Positions 18,133 to 27,504 of a DNA stretch of 64,000 bases are shown one piece after another. The stretch is from assembly GCA_029975965.1 (NCBI GenBank), contig JARKOV010000108.1, positions 62,001 through 126,000 on the forward strand, read 5' to 3'. Position 1 is the first letter of the stretch; every line of letters begins with the position of its first letter. Position numbers and translations under genes: made by a program. The notes under the pieces are model-generated. The model made no database searches. It saw only the letters and a list, made by a program, of their open reading frames with translations, and was not told the origin of the DNA. Origin of the DNA: Anaerolinea sp. Its GTDB lineage: Bacteria; Chloroflexota; Anaerolineae; Anaerolineales; Anaerolineaceae.

Positions 18133-18137
18133 AACGT

Positions 18138-18431
18138 ATGCGGATCATCAGCCGGCGTATTCTACGTGAATTCTGGGAAAAGCATCCGGATTCCGCAGTT
18201 GCTCTACAAACCTGGTTCCACGATGTGTCACGCGCCAGTTGGACCAGCCCGGCAGATATCAAGGCGGTTTATCAGAACGCCAGTTTTATCGCTCACAACC
18301 GGGTAATATTTAATATAAAAGGCAATCACTACCGGATAGTGGTTGTAGTGATTTATCACCATGGCGTAGTGTACATTCGGTTTGTGGGAACCCACGATGA
18401 ATACGACGGGATCGATGCGGCCACGATCTAA
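18138..18431 (+). CDS. higB: HigB-type mRNA interferase toxin
   Basis: This encodes 97 residues. 'MRIISRRILREFWEKHPDS' and 'LQTWFHDVSRASW' with 'FNIKGNHYRIVVVV' and the C-terminal 'YIRFVGTHDEYDGID' are the hallmarks of the HigB_toxin family in the RelE superfamily. It would cut mRNA at the ribosome when HigA is degraded. The toxin gene precedes the antitoxin, the inverted order typical of higBA. No ribosome site precedes the ATG and the -10 ends five bases before it, so the mRNA is probably leaderless. Confidence 0.93.
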   Translation: MRIISRRILREFWEKHPDSAVALQTWFHDVSRASWTSPADIKAVYQNASFIAHNRVIFNIKGNHYRIVVVVIYHHGVVYIRFVGTHDEYDGIDAATI

Positions 18432-18441
18432 GGAGGTTGAA

Positions 18442-18852
18442 ATGGATATAAGACCCATTCGCAGTGAAGCCGATTATCAAGTAGCATTGAAGGAAATCGA
18501 GAAACTGGTTGACTCTCAACCTGGGACACCAGACGGCGACCGTATGGATGTGTTGGTGACCCTGGTAGAGGCATATGAAGCCAAATATTTTCCCATCCCT
18601 GAGCCAGATGACCCGGTGCAGGTGCTGCAATATTACATGGAAAGCCGCGGATTGGTTCGCGCTGATTTGGTTCCCTACCTGGGGAGCAAGGAACGTGTTT
18701 CGGAGTTTTTTAACCGAAAGCGGGGTCTATCATTGGAGATGATCCGAAGGCTGCACAGCGGGTTGGGCATTCCGGCAGAATTGCTAATGGGTAAATTTCA
18801 CACGAACAAACATAATAAGCCGTCACAGACTGAATCGTACACCCAGGCTTAA
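18442..18852 (+). CDS. higA: HigA-type antitoxin with HTH
   Basis: This encodes 136 residues from the ATG at 18442, ten bases after higB, with AAGGAGG at 18430-18436. The N-terminal half ('MDIRPIRSEADYQVALKEIEKL') is the usual HigA extension; the C-terminal part carries an XRE-type helix-turn-helix ('LVPYLGSKERVSEFFNRKRGLS', about 75-96). It neutralises HigB and with it represses the palindromic operator upstream. The stronger ribosome site relative to the toxin would favour antitoxin excess. The C-terminal tail (after 118) is polar and probably disordered. Confidence 0.93.
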   Translation: MDIRPIRSEADYQVALKEIEKLVDSQPGTPDGDRMDVLVTLVEAYEAKYFPIPEPDDPVQVLQYYMESRGLVRADLVPYLGSKERVSEFFNRKRGLSLEMIRRLHSGLGIPAELLMGKFHTNKHNKPSQTESYTQA

Positions 18853-19040
18853 GTTCAGGTCTAGCAATTTTCGCAGTCTCCTATGACTCAGATAAGCCAC
18901 TGCTCAACCCTGAGGCGAGGAGTAGTTCTTCGCCGCCAGGGCATGGTTGTTAATATCGGGAGGTGGGATCGTCAGTGGAGTCTGAACTAAGGCCGAATAC
19001 CAGCCCGATTGATGGTATGCGCTCTTATAGATCGGCAAAA

Positions 19041-19074
19041 TAAAAAATCCCCGCAGGTTTTGCCTGCGGGGATT
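19041..19074 (-). terminator. Terminator of the LacI-ABC transporter operon
   Basis: On the minus strand a perfect 12-bp stem (19063-19074 with 19046-19057) has a 5-base loop and runs into a T-rich tail (19047-19041). It lies 35 bases after the binding-protein stop. Confidence 0.93.
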
Positions 19075-19108
19075 GGTTTCATGGATGGGTATCAAATCGA
19101 TCGAGGTA

Positions 19109-20719
19109 CTACTGGCCCGCTTTCGCCTTCCATTCGGCGTACTGTTTCTCGACCTCGGCCTTAACCGTGTCGAGGCCGGCGTCCTTCAACGCCTGGAGGA
19201 ATTTGGGCAGCTCAACTGCGGGATCAACGTAACCGGTCAGCAGCGCCCGCTGCATGCCATCGACCACGGCCTGGATAGCGGTCAGCTCGGCGGCCACGGG
19301 CTCTGTGCGGAAGCGGAAGCCCAACGAAGGATGGGCGAGCGCGTCCTTAGAGTAATCGATCAGCATCTGGTTCTTTTCAGGATCTTCCTTGTTGGTCACC
19401 TTCTGGATGGTAACATCAGCCCAGACCCAGGCGCCAGGATGCGCGCCAATCCAGCCGCTGTTGAGGATGTTCACGCGGCCATCAGGCTCGAGTTCCCAGT
19501 GAACGCCTTCGACGCCGTAGAGCATCATGTTGATCAGCGTGGAGTCGGTGTGCATCAGGTTGATCAGCTTCATCGCTTCGACCGGGTGGTCTGACACGGT
19601 GGGGATGGCGAGCATCGAGCCGCCGGTGTCGTTGGAAACGACGATCTTGGGCATGCCGTAGATCTCTTTCAGTTGCAGGTCGGGGTTGCCGGAGGCGATG
19701 ACCAGCTCCTGCGCCTTGATGTTGGAGCCCTTGAGCGGCATGGGTTCGATGAAGAATTTGCCCGCATTCATGTATTGGCTGGTGTCAAACGTGCTCAGGC
19801 TGGCATCCGGGTGAATGTAGCCCTTCTGGTACCACTCGTGCATCGTCGTCAGGTATTCTTTCATCCATTCCGTTTCCATCGGAACGACGATGGTCTCATC
19901 CCAAACGCCATTCGCATCCGGAGCGTTCTTCATGTTGATCACGTAATCGGAGATGTTGGATGCGAAGCCGTGGACCCATTGCATGAAGCCGATGCGGCCA
20001 TCGGTGAGGTAAGGATATTCGTCCGGATGGGCGGCTTTGGCCTTTTCCAACCAGGGCTCCAGGTCCTTCAATGTCTTCACCTTGGCGGCTTCTTCGTCGG
20101 TGAAACCGATTTCATCAGCCCATGCGACGTTGTAAACGAAGCCTTCCGGTACGGACAGCTCTTTGTTGGTGGGGACCGCGTAGTTCACGCCATCGATCTG
20201 CGTGCCGGTGATGAAGGCCGGGTTCAGCGTTTCGAGGATGCCCTGGCCGTATTGCTCGAGCAGGTTGCCGTTCGGGCCGTTGTCGTCGTTCAATGGGGTG
20301 AGCAGGCCTTCGCTGGCCAGTTGCATGTAGTAGTACCAATCCGCGGTGAAGAAGATGTCCATCTTCTCGCCGGCCTGAAGGCCGGTCACGGCTTTAGAGG
20401 CCCAGTCGGCCCACGGAATGATGTGGAAAACGACCTTCGCGCCGATGAGCGGCTCGATGTAGGCGTTGATCGCATCTTCGACCAATGGGCGCTGGTCGGT
20501 ATCTCCGGCGCCAACGATGTAGTAGTCGAGGGTGACAACCTCAGCCGGAGGCGGAGCCTGTGTCGGTTCGGCAGCTTTGGTCGGTTCAGCCGCTTTTGTC
20601 GGTTCGGCAGCAGCGGTCGTCGGCTGCGCCTCTTGGGTTGCCTGCTGGGTCGGCGCACAACCGAACGCCGAGATCAGCAAGAAAACAACCGCAAGGATCG
20701 CAAAAATCTTCTTAGCCAT
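19109..20719 (-). CDS. Extracellular solute-binding lipoprotein (LplA/YtcQ-like, CUT1)
   Basis: This encodes 536 residues from the ATG at 20719, preceded by GAGAGGAG. The signal peptide ends in a lipobox (S-A-F-G-Cys21), followed by a linker of AAEPTK repeats. The mature protein is a family 1-type sugar-binding protein with 'MDIFFTADWYYYMQLASEGLL' and a C-terminal DUF3502-like region, as in LplA/YtcQ. It would capture an oligosaccharide outside the cell and deliver it to the two permeases encoded upstream. No ATPase gene is present; these systems usually share a general MsmX/UgpC-type ATPase. Confidence 0.93.
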   Translation of the reverse strand: MAKKIFAILAVVFLLISAFGCAPTQQATQEAQPTTAAAEPTKAAEPTKAAEPTQAPPPAEVVTLDYYIVGAGDTDQRPLVEDAINAYIEPLIGAKVVFHIIPWADWASKAVTGLQAGEKMDIFFTADWYYYMQLASEGLLTPLNDDNGPNGNLLEQYGQGILETLNPAFITGTQIDGVNYAVPTNKELSVPEGFVYNVAWADEIGFTDEEAAKVKTLKDLEPWLEKAKAAHPDEYPYLTDGRIGFMQWVHGFASNISDYVINMKNAPDANGVWDETIVVPMETEWMKEYLTTMHEWYQKGYIHPDASLSTFDTSQYMNAGKFFIEPMPLKGSNIKAQELVIASGNPDLQLKEIYGMPKIVVSNDTGGSMLAIPTVSDHPVEAMKLINLMHTDSTLINMMLYGVEGVHWELEPDGRVNILNSGWIGAHPGAWVWADVTIQKVTNKEDPEKNQMLIDYSKDALAHPSLGFRFRTEPVAAELTAIQAVVDGMQRALLTGYVDPAVELPKFLQALKDAGLDTVKAEVEKQYAEWKAKAGQ

Positions 20720-20798
20720 TTTTTCTCCTCTCTTTATTGAACACTTTCTGTGACCCATCCACGCTGTTGGACATGAAAACCTACCGGTAGGTACTCTC

Positions 20799-21770
20799 TT
20801 ATCCCTTGATCGCACCAATCGTTAAGCCACGAATAAAGTACCGCTGGAAGAACGGATACGCAAAAATGATGGGACCCACGGTCACCACCGCCATCGCCAT
20901 GCGGAACGTCTGCGAGGGAAGGGTGGAGATGTTGACCAACCCCTGCATCTTGTCCGCGTTTTCCAGTAAGAAGCGGATGTTGTTCAGCGTCGTGTAAATG
21001 GTGAATTGCAGGCTGTAATACTTGGCCTCGTCGACCAGCAGCAGGCAGTTGAAGAAGTTGTTCCAGATGCCGATCGCGCTGAACAAGGCGACCGTCGCCA
21101 GCCCCGGGACGGAGAGGGGCAGCACCACCTGGACCAGGGTGCGCCACTCGCTGGCGCAATCCATGCGCGCCGCTTCGATCAGCTCGTTGGGCACATTCGC
21201 CTTATAGAAGGTGCGCATGACGATCACCCAGAACGGGCTGAAAACGGAGGGGAGGAAGAGCGCCCATAACGAATTGTGGATTTGCAGGATCTGCCGCGTC
21301 ACCATGTAATAGGCGACCAGCCCGCCGCCAAACAGCATGGTGAAGAAAGCATAAAAGGTAAAGAAAGTTTTAAACTTGAAATTGTCCCGTGAAATGGCGT
21401 AGGCGTATAATCCCACCATCACCACCGAGATCAGCGTGCCCGCAAGGGTGGCGATGATCGTGTTGACATAGGCGGTGATGATGATCGATCCCTTGCTGAA
21501 CAAGAACGTATAGGCCACGGTCGCAAATTCTGCGGGCCATAAGCGGTAACCGTTGGAAGTCAACGCCGCTTCGGAAGTGACCGAGGAGATCACAATCACG
21601 TAAATGGGGATCAACGCCAGGATACAGACGATCACCATTAACACGTTCAAGAGGGCATTGGCCACCGGTGAAAGGGCGAGCATGTCCTTGCCCTTCCGGT
21701 TGCTCGAGAAGGAATTCAGCAGGATGACATCCCGCGTCGGTTGGTTTCCAGCCTCGATACTGTTCGCCAT
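20799..21770 (-). CDS. Carbohydrate ABC transporter permease (LplC/YtcP-like)
   Basis: This encodes 323 residues with six predicted membrane helices. The EAA loop 'EAARMDCASEWRTLVQVVLPLSVPGL' (about 215-240) contacts the ATPase. The C-terminal 'FFQRYFIRGLTIGAIKG' is a signature of the LplC/YtcP subgroup of CUT1 permeases. It forms the channel with the other permease. It lies between the second permease (31 bases upstream) and the binding protein (79 bases downstream) in a minus-strand operon. Confidence 0.95.
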   Translation of the reverse strand: MANSIEAGNQPTRDVILLNSFSSNRKGKDMLALSPVANALLNVLMVIVCILALIPIYVIVISSVTSEAALTSNGYRLWPAEFATVAYTFLFSKGSIIITAYVNTIIATLAGTLISVVMVGLYAYAISRDNFKFKTFFTFYAFFTMLFGGGLVAYYMVTRQILQIHNSLWALFLPSVFSPFWVIVMRTFYKANVPNELIEAARMDCASEWRTLVQVVLPLSVPGLATVALFSAIGIWNNFFNCLLLVDEAKYYSLQFTIYTTLNNIRFLLENADKMQGLVNISTLPSQTFRMAMAVVTVGPIIFAYPFFQRYFIRGLTIGAIKG

Positions 21771-21801
21771 GGTTCATCACCTCTATTCGTCTTGCATGCT
21801 T

Positions 21802-22809
21802 TCAGAATAATGCCAGTTCTGGTCTGGTCTTGCGCACGATGTAGTTGGTGACCAGAATGAGAATGAAGCCAACGACCGACTGCAGGAACGCAGCAGCAGC
21901 CGGGTAGCCGAGTGGCGAGCCGCTCCTCAGCATGTTGTAGACAAACACGTCCAGGGTATACGTGACATCTTTGACGACCGCGGCTCCGTTCGGGAGGGTA
22001 TAGAACATGTCGAAGTCGGAGCCGAAGATGCGCCCGACCGCCAGGATCTGGAGCAGGACGATCACCGGGATCAACTGCGGGAGGGTGATGTGCACAAACT
22101 GCTTCCACTTCGTGGCGCCGTCGATCGCCGCAGCCTCAAAAAGCTCGCGGTCGATGCTGGTGATGGTGGCCAGGTAGATGATGGAGCCGTTGCCGGTGTA
22201 TTTCCAGATGTTGGCCACCAGGAAAATCACCGGCCAGGCAGCTTTGGTCTTATACACCTCGATCGGGTCTAATCCAAACGTGTTCAAGATGCTGTTGACG
22301 ATGCCGTTCGAGCTTCCCAGGGCATACACGACATACGCGACGACAATCCAAGAGATGAAATACGGCAGGAACAGAACGGAGTGATACAGTTTTGCCCAAA
22401 ACCGGTTGGTCAGCTCGTAGATGATGACAGCCAATAGCACGGAAAGCACCAAACCGACCACCATGAAGAGCAGGTTGTATAAAACCGTGTTACGGATGTA
22501 GGTCAAGGTGTTGTTGACATTCGAGGGAAGGGTGAGGTATTGGAAATTCTTGAGGCCTACCCAGGGACTGGTGATCAGGCTGTAGATGAACCTGTTCTGA
22601 ATCCAAAAGTCATCGGGGGGTCTGGCGAAGCGATACGTCTTGAACGCCATGATGATGCCGGGCATGGGGAGGTAGGCAAACAAGAACAGCCAGATAGCGC
22701 CCGGCAAGACCATGGTCAGATAAGACAGGTTGCTGTAAAGCTTGTCGGTGATCCGTCGCTTCTTCTTGATGACGATCTGTTCCTCTAAGGCTGTGATTTC
22801 GGCTTGCAT
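21802..22809 (-). CDS. Carbohydrate ABC transporter permease (LplB/YteP-like)
   Basis: This encodes 335 residues from the ATG at 22809, with GGGAG upstream; the frame is open to 22842 without a better site. There are six helices and an EAA loop 'FEAAAIDGATKWKQFVHITLP'. The N-terminal 'LPGAIWLFLFAYLPMPGIIMAFK' followed by 'WVGLKNFQYL' is characteristic of LplB/YteP permeases for pectin- or mannan-derived oligosaccharides. It pairs with the LplC-like subunit in the membrane. Confidence 0.95.
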   Translation of the reverse strand: MQAEITALEEQIVIKKKRRITDKLYSNLSYLTMVLPGAIWLFLFAYLPMPGIIMAFKTYRFARPPDDFWIQNRFIYSLITSPWVGLKNFQYLTLPSNVNNTLTYIRNTVLYNLLFMVVGLVLSVLLAVIIYELTNRFWAKLYHSVLFLPYFISWIVVAYVVYALGSSNGIVNSILNTFGLDPIEVYKTKAAWPVIFLVANIWKYTGNGSIIYLATITSIDRELFEAAAIDGATKWKQFVHITLPQLIPVIVLLQILAVGRIFGSDFDMFYTLPNGAAVVKDVTYTLDVFVYNMLRSGSPLGYPAAAAFLQSVVGFILILVTNYIVRKTRPELALF

Positions 22810-22854
22810 TTTGTGGTCTCCCGTTCTGTTTCTAAAAGGCACAAGACTGCTTCA

Positions 22855-23865
22855 TTAAATTTTAGCGCCACAAGACTCGCGTATAACCAGCTCGGCGGGA
22901 AACACAATTTGACGCGGTAAAGGGGAGCCGGTCTCGATCATGTCGATCAGCGTTTCGGCGACCACCGCACCAATCCGGGTGATGGGTTGGCGCACGGTGG
23001 AGAGGGCAGGCGTGCTCCGGCTGGCCTGCGGTATATCGTCAAACCCAATCACCGCGATGTCGTCCGGGATGCGCAGGCCATGCTCTTTGATGGCCTGGAT
23101 GGCGGCCAGGGCCATGGTGTCGCTCGCGACGAACACAGCATCGGGTTTATGGGGTAACAGGCGATGCATGCAGGCATACCCGCCGGCATCCGAGAAGTCG
23201 CCTTCCACAACCAGCTCCGGGTCGACCGGAACGTCACGATCGTGAAGCGCGTCCTGGTACCCCTGGTAACGGTGAATGCCGGCGATCATATTTTGGGGTC
23301 CGGTGATGGTGGCTACCCGCCGCCGGCCAGAATGCAGCAGGTGCATGACAGCCTGAAAGGCGCCGCCCCGGTTGTCGACATCCAGGTAGGAGAGCTCGTT
23401 GTGCACCGGGTGACGGCCAATCAACATGAAAGGCAGCTTGCTCTGGTGCAGGCTGTCGATGATGGTGTCGTCCATCAGCATGGACGCCACGATCACCCCA
23501 TCGACCAGGCCGTTATACAGGATCTTGGTGATCATGCGCCGTTCATAGTCGGGCTCGGCCAGCCACAGCATCACCGAGTAATCCAGCGCGTTGCAGCGGG
23601 TAGAAACCCCGCGGATGAGCATGGCAAAGAAGGGCTCTTCGAAGATGGCCTGGACACCCTTTGGAATGACCAGCCCCAAGACCCCCGTGTGTCCTTTCGC
23701 CAGCCCGCGGGCGGCCAGGTTGGGCTGAAAATTGTACTTGTGGATGACGTCAAGCACTTTCTGGCGGGTCCGCTCGCTCACATTCAGGTCATCGTTGATG
23801 ACCCGCGATACGGTGGAGCGGGAAACGCCACACATCTCAGCGATGTCTTCGAGTGTCAGCGTCAT
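22855..23865 (-). CDS. LacI-family transcriptional repressor
   Basis: This encodes 336 residues. The N-terminal HTH 'TLEDIAEMCGVSRSTVSRVIN' and hinge 'NFQPNLAARGLAKG' are followed by a periplasmic-binding-protein-like sensor domain ('VGIIGF'-type strands, 'VIGFDDIPQASRSTPALSTV'). It is the first gene of the minus-strand operon that continues with two permeases and the binding protein, only 45 bases apart, so it should control sugar uptake in response to the imported sugar or a derivative. Two operator-like palindromes lie upstream of its start. Confidence 0.95.
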   Translation of the reverse strand: MTLTLEDIAEMCGVSRSTVSRVINDDLNVSERTRQKVLDVIHKYNFQPNLAARGLAKGHTGVLGLVIPKGVQAIFEEPFFAMLIRGVSTRCNALDYSVMLWLAEPDYERRMITKILYNGLVDGVIVASMLMDDTIIDSLHQSKLPFMLIGRHPVHNELSYLDVDNRGGAFQAVMHLLHSGRRRVATITGPQNMIAGIHRYQGYQDALHDRDVPVDPELVVEGDFSDAGGYACMHRLLPHKPDAVFVASDTMALAAIQAIKEHGLRIPDDIAVIGFDDIPQASRSTPALSTVRQPITRIGAVVAETLIDMIETGSPLPRQIVFPAELVIRESCGAKI

Positions 23866-23876
23866 TGGTCATTCCC

Positions 23877-23970
23877 TGGGAGCGCTCTCAATGAGAACGA
23901 AAGAAAAAGCCGTTTTGGCAACGGTCTTAGGTCTGTTGGAAGCTCTCCCAGAGGTTGGGAGCGCTCCCAA
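23877..23970 (-). promoter_or_regulatory. Two LacI-type operators upstream of the ABC operon
   Basis: TTGGGAGCGCTCCCAA (23955-23970) is a perfect 16-bp palindrome. TGGGAGCGCTCTCA (23877-23890) is the same core with one asymmetric pair. Both have the central CG of LacI-family operators, are 79 bp apart centre to centre, and lie just before the repressor gene. Binding by that repressor is inferred. Confidence 0.8.
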
Positions 23971-24052
23971 GACCATCTTAGCAAGATTTTTCTCGCCTGT
24001 CAATAGGCAATTCGTAATTGTGGGGCAAAGCCCCCAAAATAACCCATCCAAA

Positions 24053-25345
24053 TCAGTCTGACTGACCACTCAATAATTTTTCGAGGCGGGGTTCCCGGAT
24101 GTAGCGCAGGGTGACAAACAAGGCGCATAACACCATCACCAGCGCCACGGTGAACAGCGCCTCATACCCGATTCCTTGCGCGATGGAGCCAGCAATGAAG
24201 GGGGAAATCAGCGAGGTGACCGCGGAGATCGTGTTGAAGAGGCCCGAGTAGATCGGGCGCTGGTCCGGGGTGCTGTAGGTGATGACCCAATTCAAATAAC
24301 CCACCCAGAGGTTGCTCACCGTCAAACCGGCGATGAGAAAGCCAAAGTACAGGGGCAGCGGTCCCACGACGGTGGAAAGCAGCGCGCTGATCGGCAAAAG
24401 GGAGGCAATCCCCAACGCCAACCGGATGTAGAGCAGGTTGCTGCGCGCCCCCAACCAGGTGTAGATCAAAGCGCCGCTCACGCTGCCAATGGTCTGCATT
24501 GCCAGCAAGGTCGGCACGGCAACCGTGCTCGACAGGCCAAGCTTCACGGTGGCAAATCCGATGTAGAACGGGCTGGCCATGGTGAACATGCTGATCAACA
24601 TGCGTGCGATGATCATCGAGCGGAAGGGGGCGTCGGTGCGCAGCACGCGAACGAGGCCGGGCAGAAATTCTGCCATCGATGGGACTCGCTCGGTCACTTC
24701 ACCGCCGGGGAGCTCGCGAATGAAGATCATCGGCACGATGGAAATGACGAACAACACGCCTGACGCGCCGAAGATCAGAGCGTAATTATTGGGAAATGCG
24801 AGGCCTGCCCCGCCCAAGGCGACGCCGATCAACGGCGCCACGCCCAGCATGATGACCCCCGTGATGGCGGAGGTCAGCCCGAGCATGCGCGCGCGCCAGC
24901 GGACGTCGAGGCTGGTGCCGGCCAAGACCATCCAGGGCACGCCCACAATCCCATCCCCTACTGCGGCAATCCCATAACAGATTAGAAATGCGACCAGGAT
25001 CGCTTCGGGGCGATCTTTGCCAAGCATCGCGGTGAGGAAAGCGAATCCGAGCATGACAAAGCGCACGGGGATGTTGGGGCCGATGAACCACCACTTCTTG
25101 CGCTCGAATCGCCCGATAAAGCGGGCGATGAACAACTGGGGCATCGTCCAGCCCACCTCGAACAGGCTGGAGGAAAAACCGATCAAAATTTCCGAGCGAG
25201 TCAGTTGGCGGATGAAATCGGGGATGACCGTGGTCGGCCCAAGGATACTCATCGCCAGGGTAAAGAGGATGTTATCGGTTAAAAAGAAGAAGAAATTCCG
25301 CCGGTACACCGGTTCGTGATGAGGTGGTGCCTTTGTGTCTGCCAT
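24053..25345 (-). CDS. MFS transporter
   Basis: This encodes 430 residues with about 12 hydrophobic helices and a short polar N-terminus. 'RFIGRFERKKWWFIGPNIPVR' is the basic loop between helices 2 and 3 typical of MFS proteins. The helical pattern is that of transporters described in Chloroflexota genomes next to sugar operons; the substrate cannot be read. It is upstream of the LacI gene on the same strand, separated by 187 bases that carry the operators, so it is probably transcribed separately. Confidence 0.88.
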   Translation of the reverse strand: MADTKAPPHHEPVYRRNFFFFLTDNILFTLAMSILGPTTVIPDFIRQLTRSEILIGFSSSLFEVGWTMPQLFIARFIGRFERKKWWFIGPNIPVRFVMLGFAFLTAMLGKDRPEAILVAFLICYGIAAVGDGIVGVPWMVLAGTSLDVRWRARMLGLTSAITGVIMLGVAPLIGVALGGAGLAFPNNYALIFGASGVLFVISIVPMIFIRELPGGEVTERVPSMAEFLPGLVRVLRTDAPFRSMIIARMLISMFTMASPFYIGFATVKLGLSSTVAVPTLLAMQTIGSVSGALIYTWLGARSNLLYIRLALGIASLLPISALLSTVVGPLPLYFGFLIAGLTVSNLWVGYLNWVITYSTPDQRPIYSGLFNTISAVTSLISPFIAGSIAQGIGYEALFTVALVMVLCALFVTLRYIREPRLEKLLSGQSD

Positions 25346-25638
25346 GTGCGCTCTCAGCGAGGTTTATGGGGCGCTACTCAGCCAGAGGTCAATGAGAACA
25401 TGCCTCATCCTCTGGGCATTCGTGCTTCCTGCCATAATATACCAGTTTGTCGCTCAAGCCAAGAAAAGTTTTAACTGATCAGGCACTGGACCAGATTCGA
25501 GATTGATCCTCCAGCAGCCGAGCAGATAGGGTTTCTTGTTATACAATAGTTTAGACACACAGGGTTTCTCTTCAACTCCCGTTGAACCACCCATGCCGAA
25601 ATTTTCAGCTCGTATCAGGGTCATTTCGAGGTCTCCGC

Positions 25639-26466
25639 ATGCATACTGAATCCCGCGGAGGGATGAACGTCACCATCACAGGAGCTTCTTCAGGGATCGG
25701 GAGAGCTCTGGCGGTCACCTTCGCCAGGAACGGGCACGCCGTACTCGTCGTCGCCAGGCGAGAAGATCGACTGCATGCGCTCTGCCAGGATTTGATGTCA
25801 GAATTCGGTGCTTCCGTCCATTGCCTGGGGCTGGATATCACCGCTCCGGGTGCCCCTCAGGCCCTTTTTCAAGAAGCTGTGCGGGTCTTCGGGAAAGTCC
25901 ATGTGCTCGTCAATAACGCCGGAATGAGCCCTTACCAGGAATTCCGCGAATTGAGTTACAACCATCTCTGCCAGATCCTGGCTCTGAATATCCGCGCAGT
26001 CACAGAATTGTGTTACCTTTTTATGCCTCACATGTTGGAACATGGAGAGCCCAGCCATTTGGTGAACGTGAGTTCTGTGGCGGGTTATGCGCCGCTGCCC
26101 AGGTTTTCCGTTTATACCGGCAGCAAGCACTACATCCGCGCATTTACCAACTCGTTAAACTACGAGTGCCGGGGAACCAACATCATGGTCAGCGCGCTCT
26201 ATCCCGGGGGAACCCTGACAGAATTTCCCGGTCTTGCCGGGCAGCAGATCAAGAAGTTCGCCCAGAAGTCTATGATGACACCGGAGCAAGTGGCTGAGAG
26301 GGCCTATCCTGCGATACTCAAGGGGAAGCGGGTCATCGTTCCGGGGGTGATCAACCGTTTGGCCGTGCTGATGGGAAAATTCCTTCCTTTCCCCCTTGCC
26401 ATCCGATTGATGAAACTCATTTACGACCGGAGCATGGATCCAGTTTCCCCAACTTACCCATCCTGA
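25639..26466 (+). CDS. SDR-family oxidoreductase
   Basis: This encodes 275 residues from the ATG at 25639, with GAGG 8 bases upstream. The cofactor motif T-G-A-S-S-G-I-G is at 14-21, 'NNAG' at about 93, and the catalytic Tyr159-x-x-x-Lys163 with an upstream Ser. 'ARRED' after the second strand suggests NADP. The C-terminal segment is hydrophobic and may contact the membrane, as in YqjQ/DltE-type members. The substrate is unknown. The next gene starts 10 bases later and also encodes a Rossmann protein, so the two may form a short pathway. Confidence 0.9.
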   Translation: MHTESRGGMNVTITGASSGIGRALAVTFARNGHAVLVVARREDRLHALCQDLMSEFGASVHCLGLDITAPGAPQALFQEAVRVFGKVHVLVNNAGMSPYQEFRELSYNHLCQILALNIRAVTELCYLFMPHMLEHGEPSHLVNVSSVAGYAPLPRFSVYTGSKHYIRAFTNSLNYECRGTNIMVSALYPGGTLTEFPGLAGQQIKKFAQKSMMTPEQVAERAYPAILKGKRVIVPGVINRLAVLMGKFLPFPLAIRLMKLIYDRSMDPVSPTYPS

Positions 26467-26476
26467 CGAGGTGGCG

Positions 26477-27454
26477 ATGAAGGTGTTAATTGTGGGTTGC
26501 GGAGCCGTGGGGCAGGTTTTTGGACTCGCACTTCAGCAAGCGGGCGTGACGCTGGGCTTGCTCGACAAGCCCGCTGCCGCGACCCAATTGAACCTGGCGC
26601 GCGACCAGGGCGGATTGCCTCTTTTTCAGGTCTCGCATCAGCACCGGAAGGATCCCATTCCCTATCGGCTCAAGGATTACCAGGTGATCACCGATTTCAT
26701 CGCGAGCCGGAATTTTGGGCCTGATCAAATCTGGTTCACGACTCCCTCCCAGGTGTTTTATTCGGACTGGTTTCACGAATTTCTGCGACAGGTGCCATCC
26801 AAGAGGGTGGTGTGTTTTTCCCCGGAAGGTGACCGCCCCGAGTTCCTTACGGCGGAGTTGAACGGCCGGATCGTTTTTGGGGGGACGACATTCATGGCAT
26901 GGCAGGGCGACCTGGGAGGCGGTGGGGGAAGGCCAGGGGGGGTCAATTTTTGGCGTCCCCCCTTGAGCATTCCATTAACGGGATCTCAAGATGCCTGCCA
27001 TGACGTGGCCCTACTCTTGAAGCGGGCTGGCTTTCGGGTGATGGTCGGAAAACCCGGCGCGCATTCGCAGGCCTCTGTGACCGCGGCGATGACAGCTTTC
27101 GTGGCTGGCCTCGAGCTGTCTGGTTGGTCGCTGCGAGCCTACCGCAACAGCCCTTGGCTCAGGCAAGCAGCCGGCGCATGCCGGGAGGCAGTCATGGGCC
27201 AGTTGCCCCAGGCGGGTGCATTCACAAGGGCGTTGTTGAGCGTTCCCCTTCTCTCCGCCTCCTTCTTCCTGGCGGCTTTCCTCCTGCCTCTTCTTTTTCC
27301 TTTCGATCTGGAGAAGTACCTTAAATTTCATTACACCAAGACACGCGAGCAGACCATTCTCCTGCTGAATGTGTTTATGCAAGACGGGAAAAACCGTGGG
27401 ATTCTCACTGCGAATATTCAGAACCTGTTGACCGGCCTGGCAGCCGCGGGTTGA
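26477..27454 (+). CDS. Ketopantoate reductase-like (ApbA/PanE N-terminal) protein
   Basis: This encodes 325 residues from the ATG at 26477 (an in-frame GTG at 26471 is also possible). The dinucleotide motif G-C-G-A-V-G (7-12) begins an ApbA/PanE-type Rossmann domain. The middle ('GRIVFGGTTFMAWQGDLGGGGG') departs from true 2-dehydropantoate 2-reductase and the catalytic Lys region is not obvious. A hydrophobic stretch at about 255-275 could insert in the membrane. I regard it as a paralogue with unknown substrate rather than PanE. It is coupled to the SDR gene. Confidence 0.75.
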   Translation: MKVLIVGCGAVGQVFGLALQQAGVTLGLLDKPAAATQLNLARDQGGLPLFQVSHQHRKDPIPYRLKDYQVITDFIASRNFGPDQIWFTTPSQVFYSDWFHEFLRQVPSKRVVCFSPEGDRPEFLTAELNGRIVFGGTTFMAWQGDLGGGGGRPGGVNFWRPPLSIPLTGSQDACHDVALLLKRAGFRVMVGKPGAHSQASVTAAMTAFVAGLELSGWSLRAYRNSPWLRQAAGACREAVMGQLPQAGAFTRALLSVPLLSASFFLAAFLLPLLFPFDLEKYLKFHYTKTREQTILLLNVFMQDGKNRGILTANIQNLLTGLAAAG

Positions 27455-27504
27455 CGGCCTGGCGCCGATCCACCTCTGGCTTAACGCTAGGCTGGTGCCC
27501 GGCT

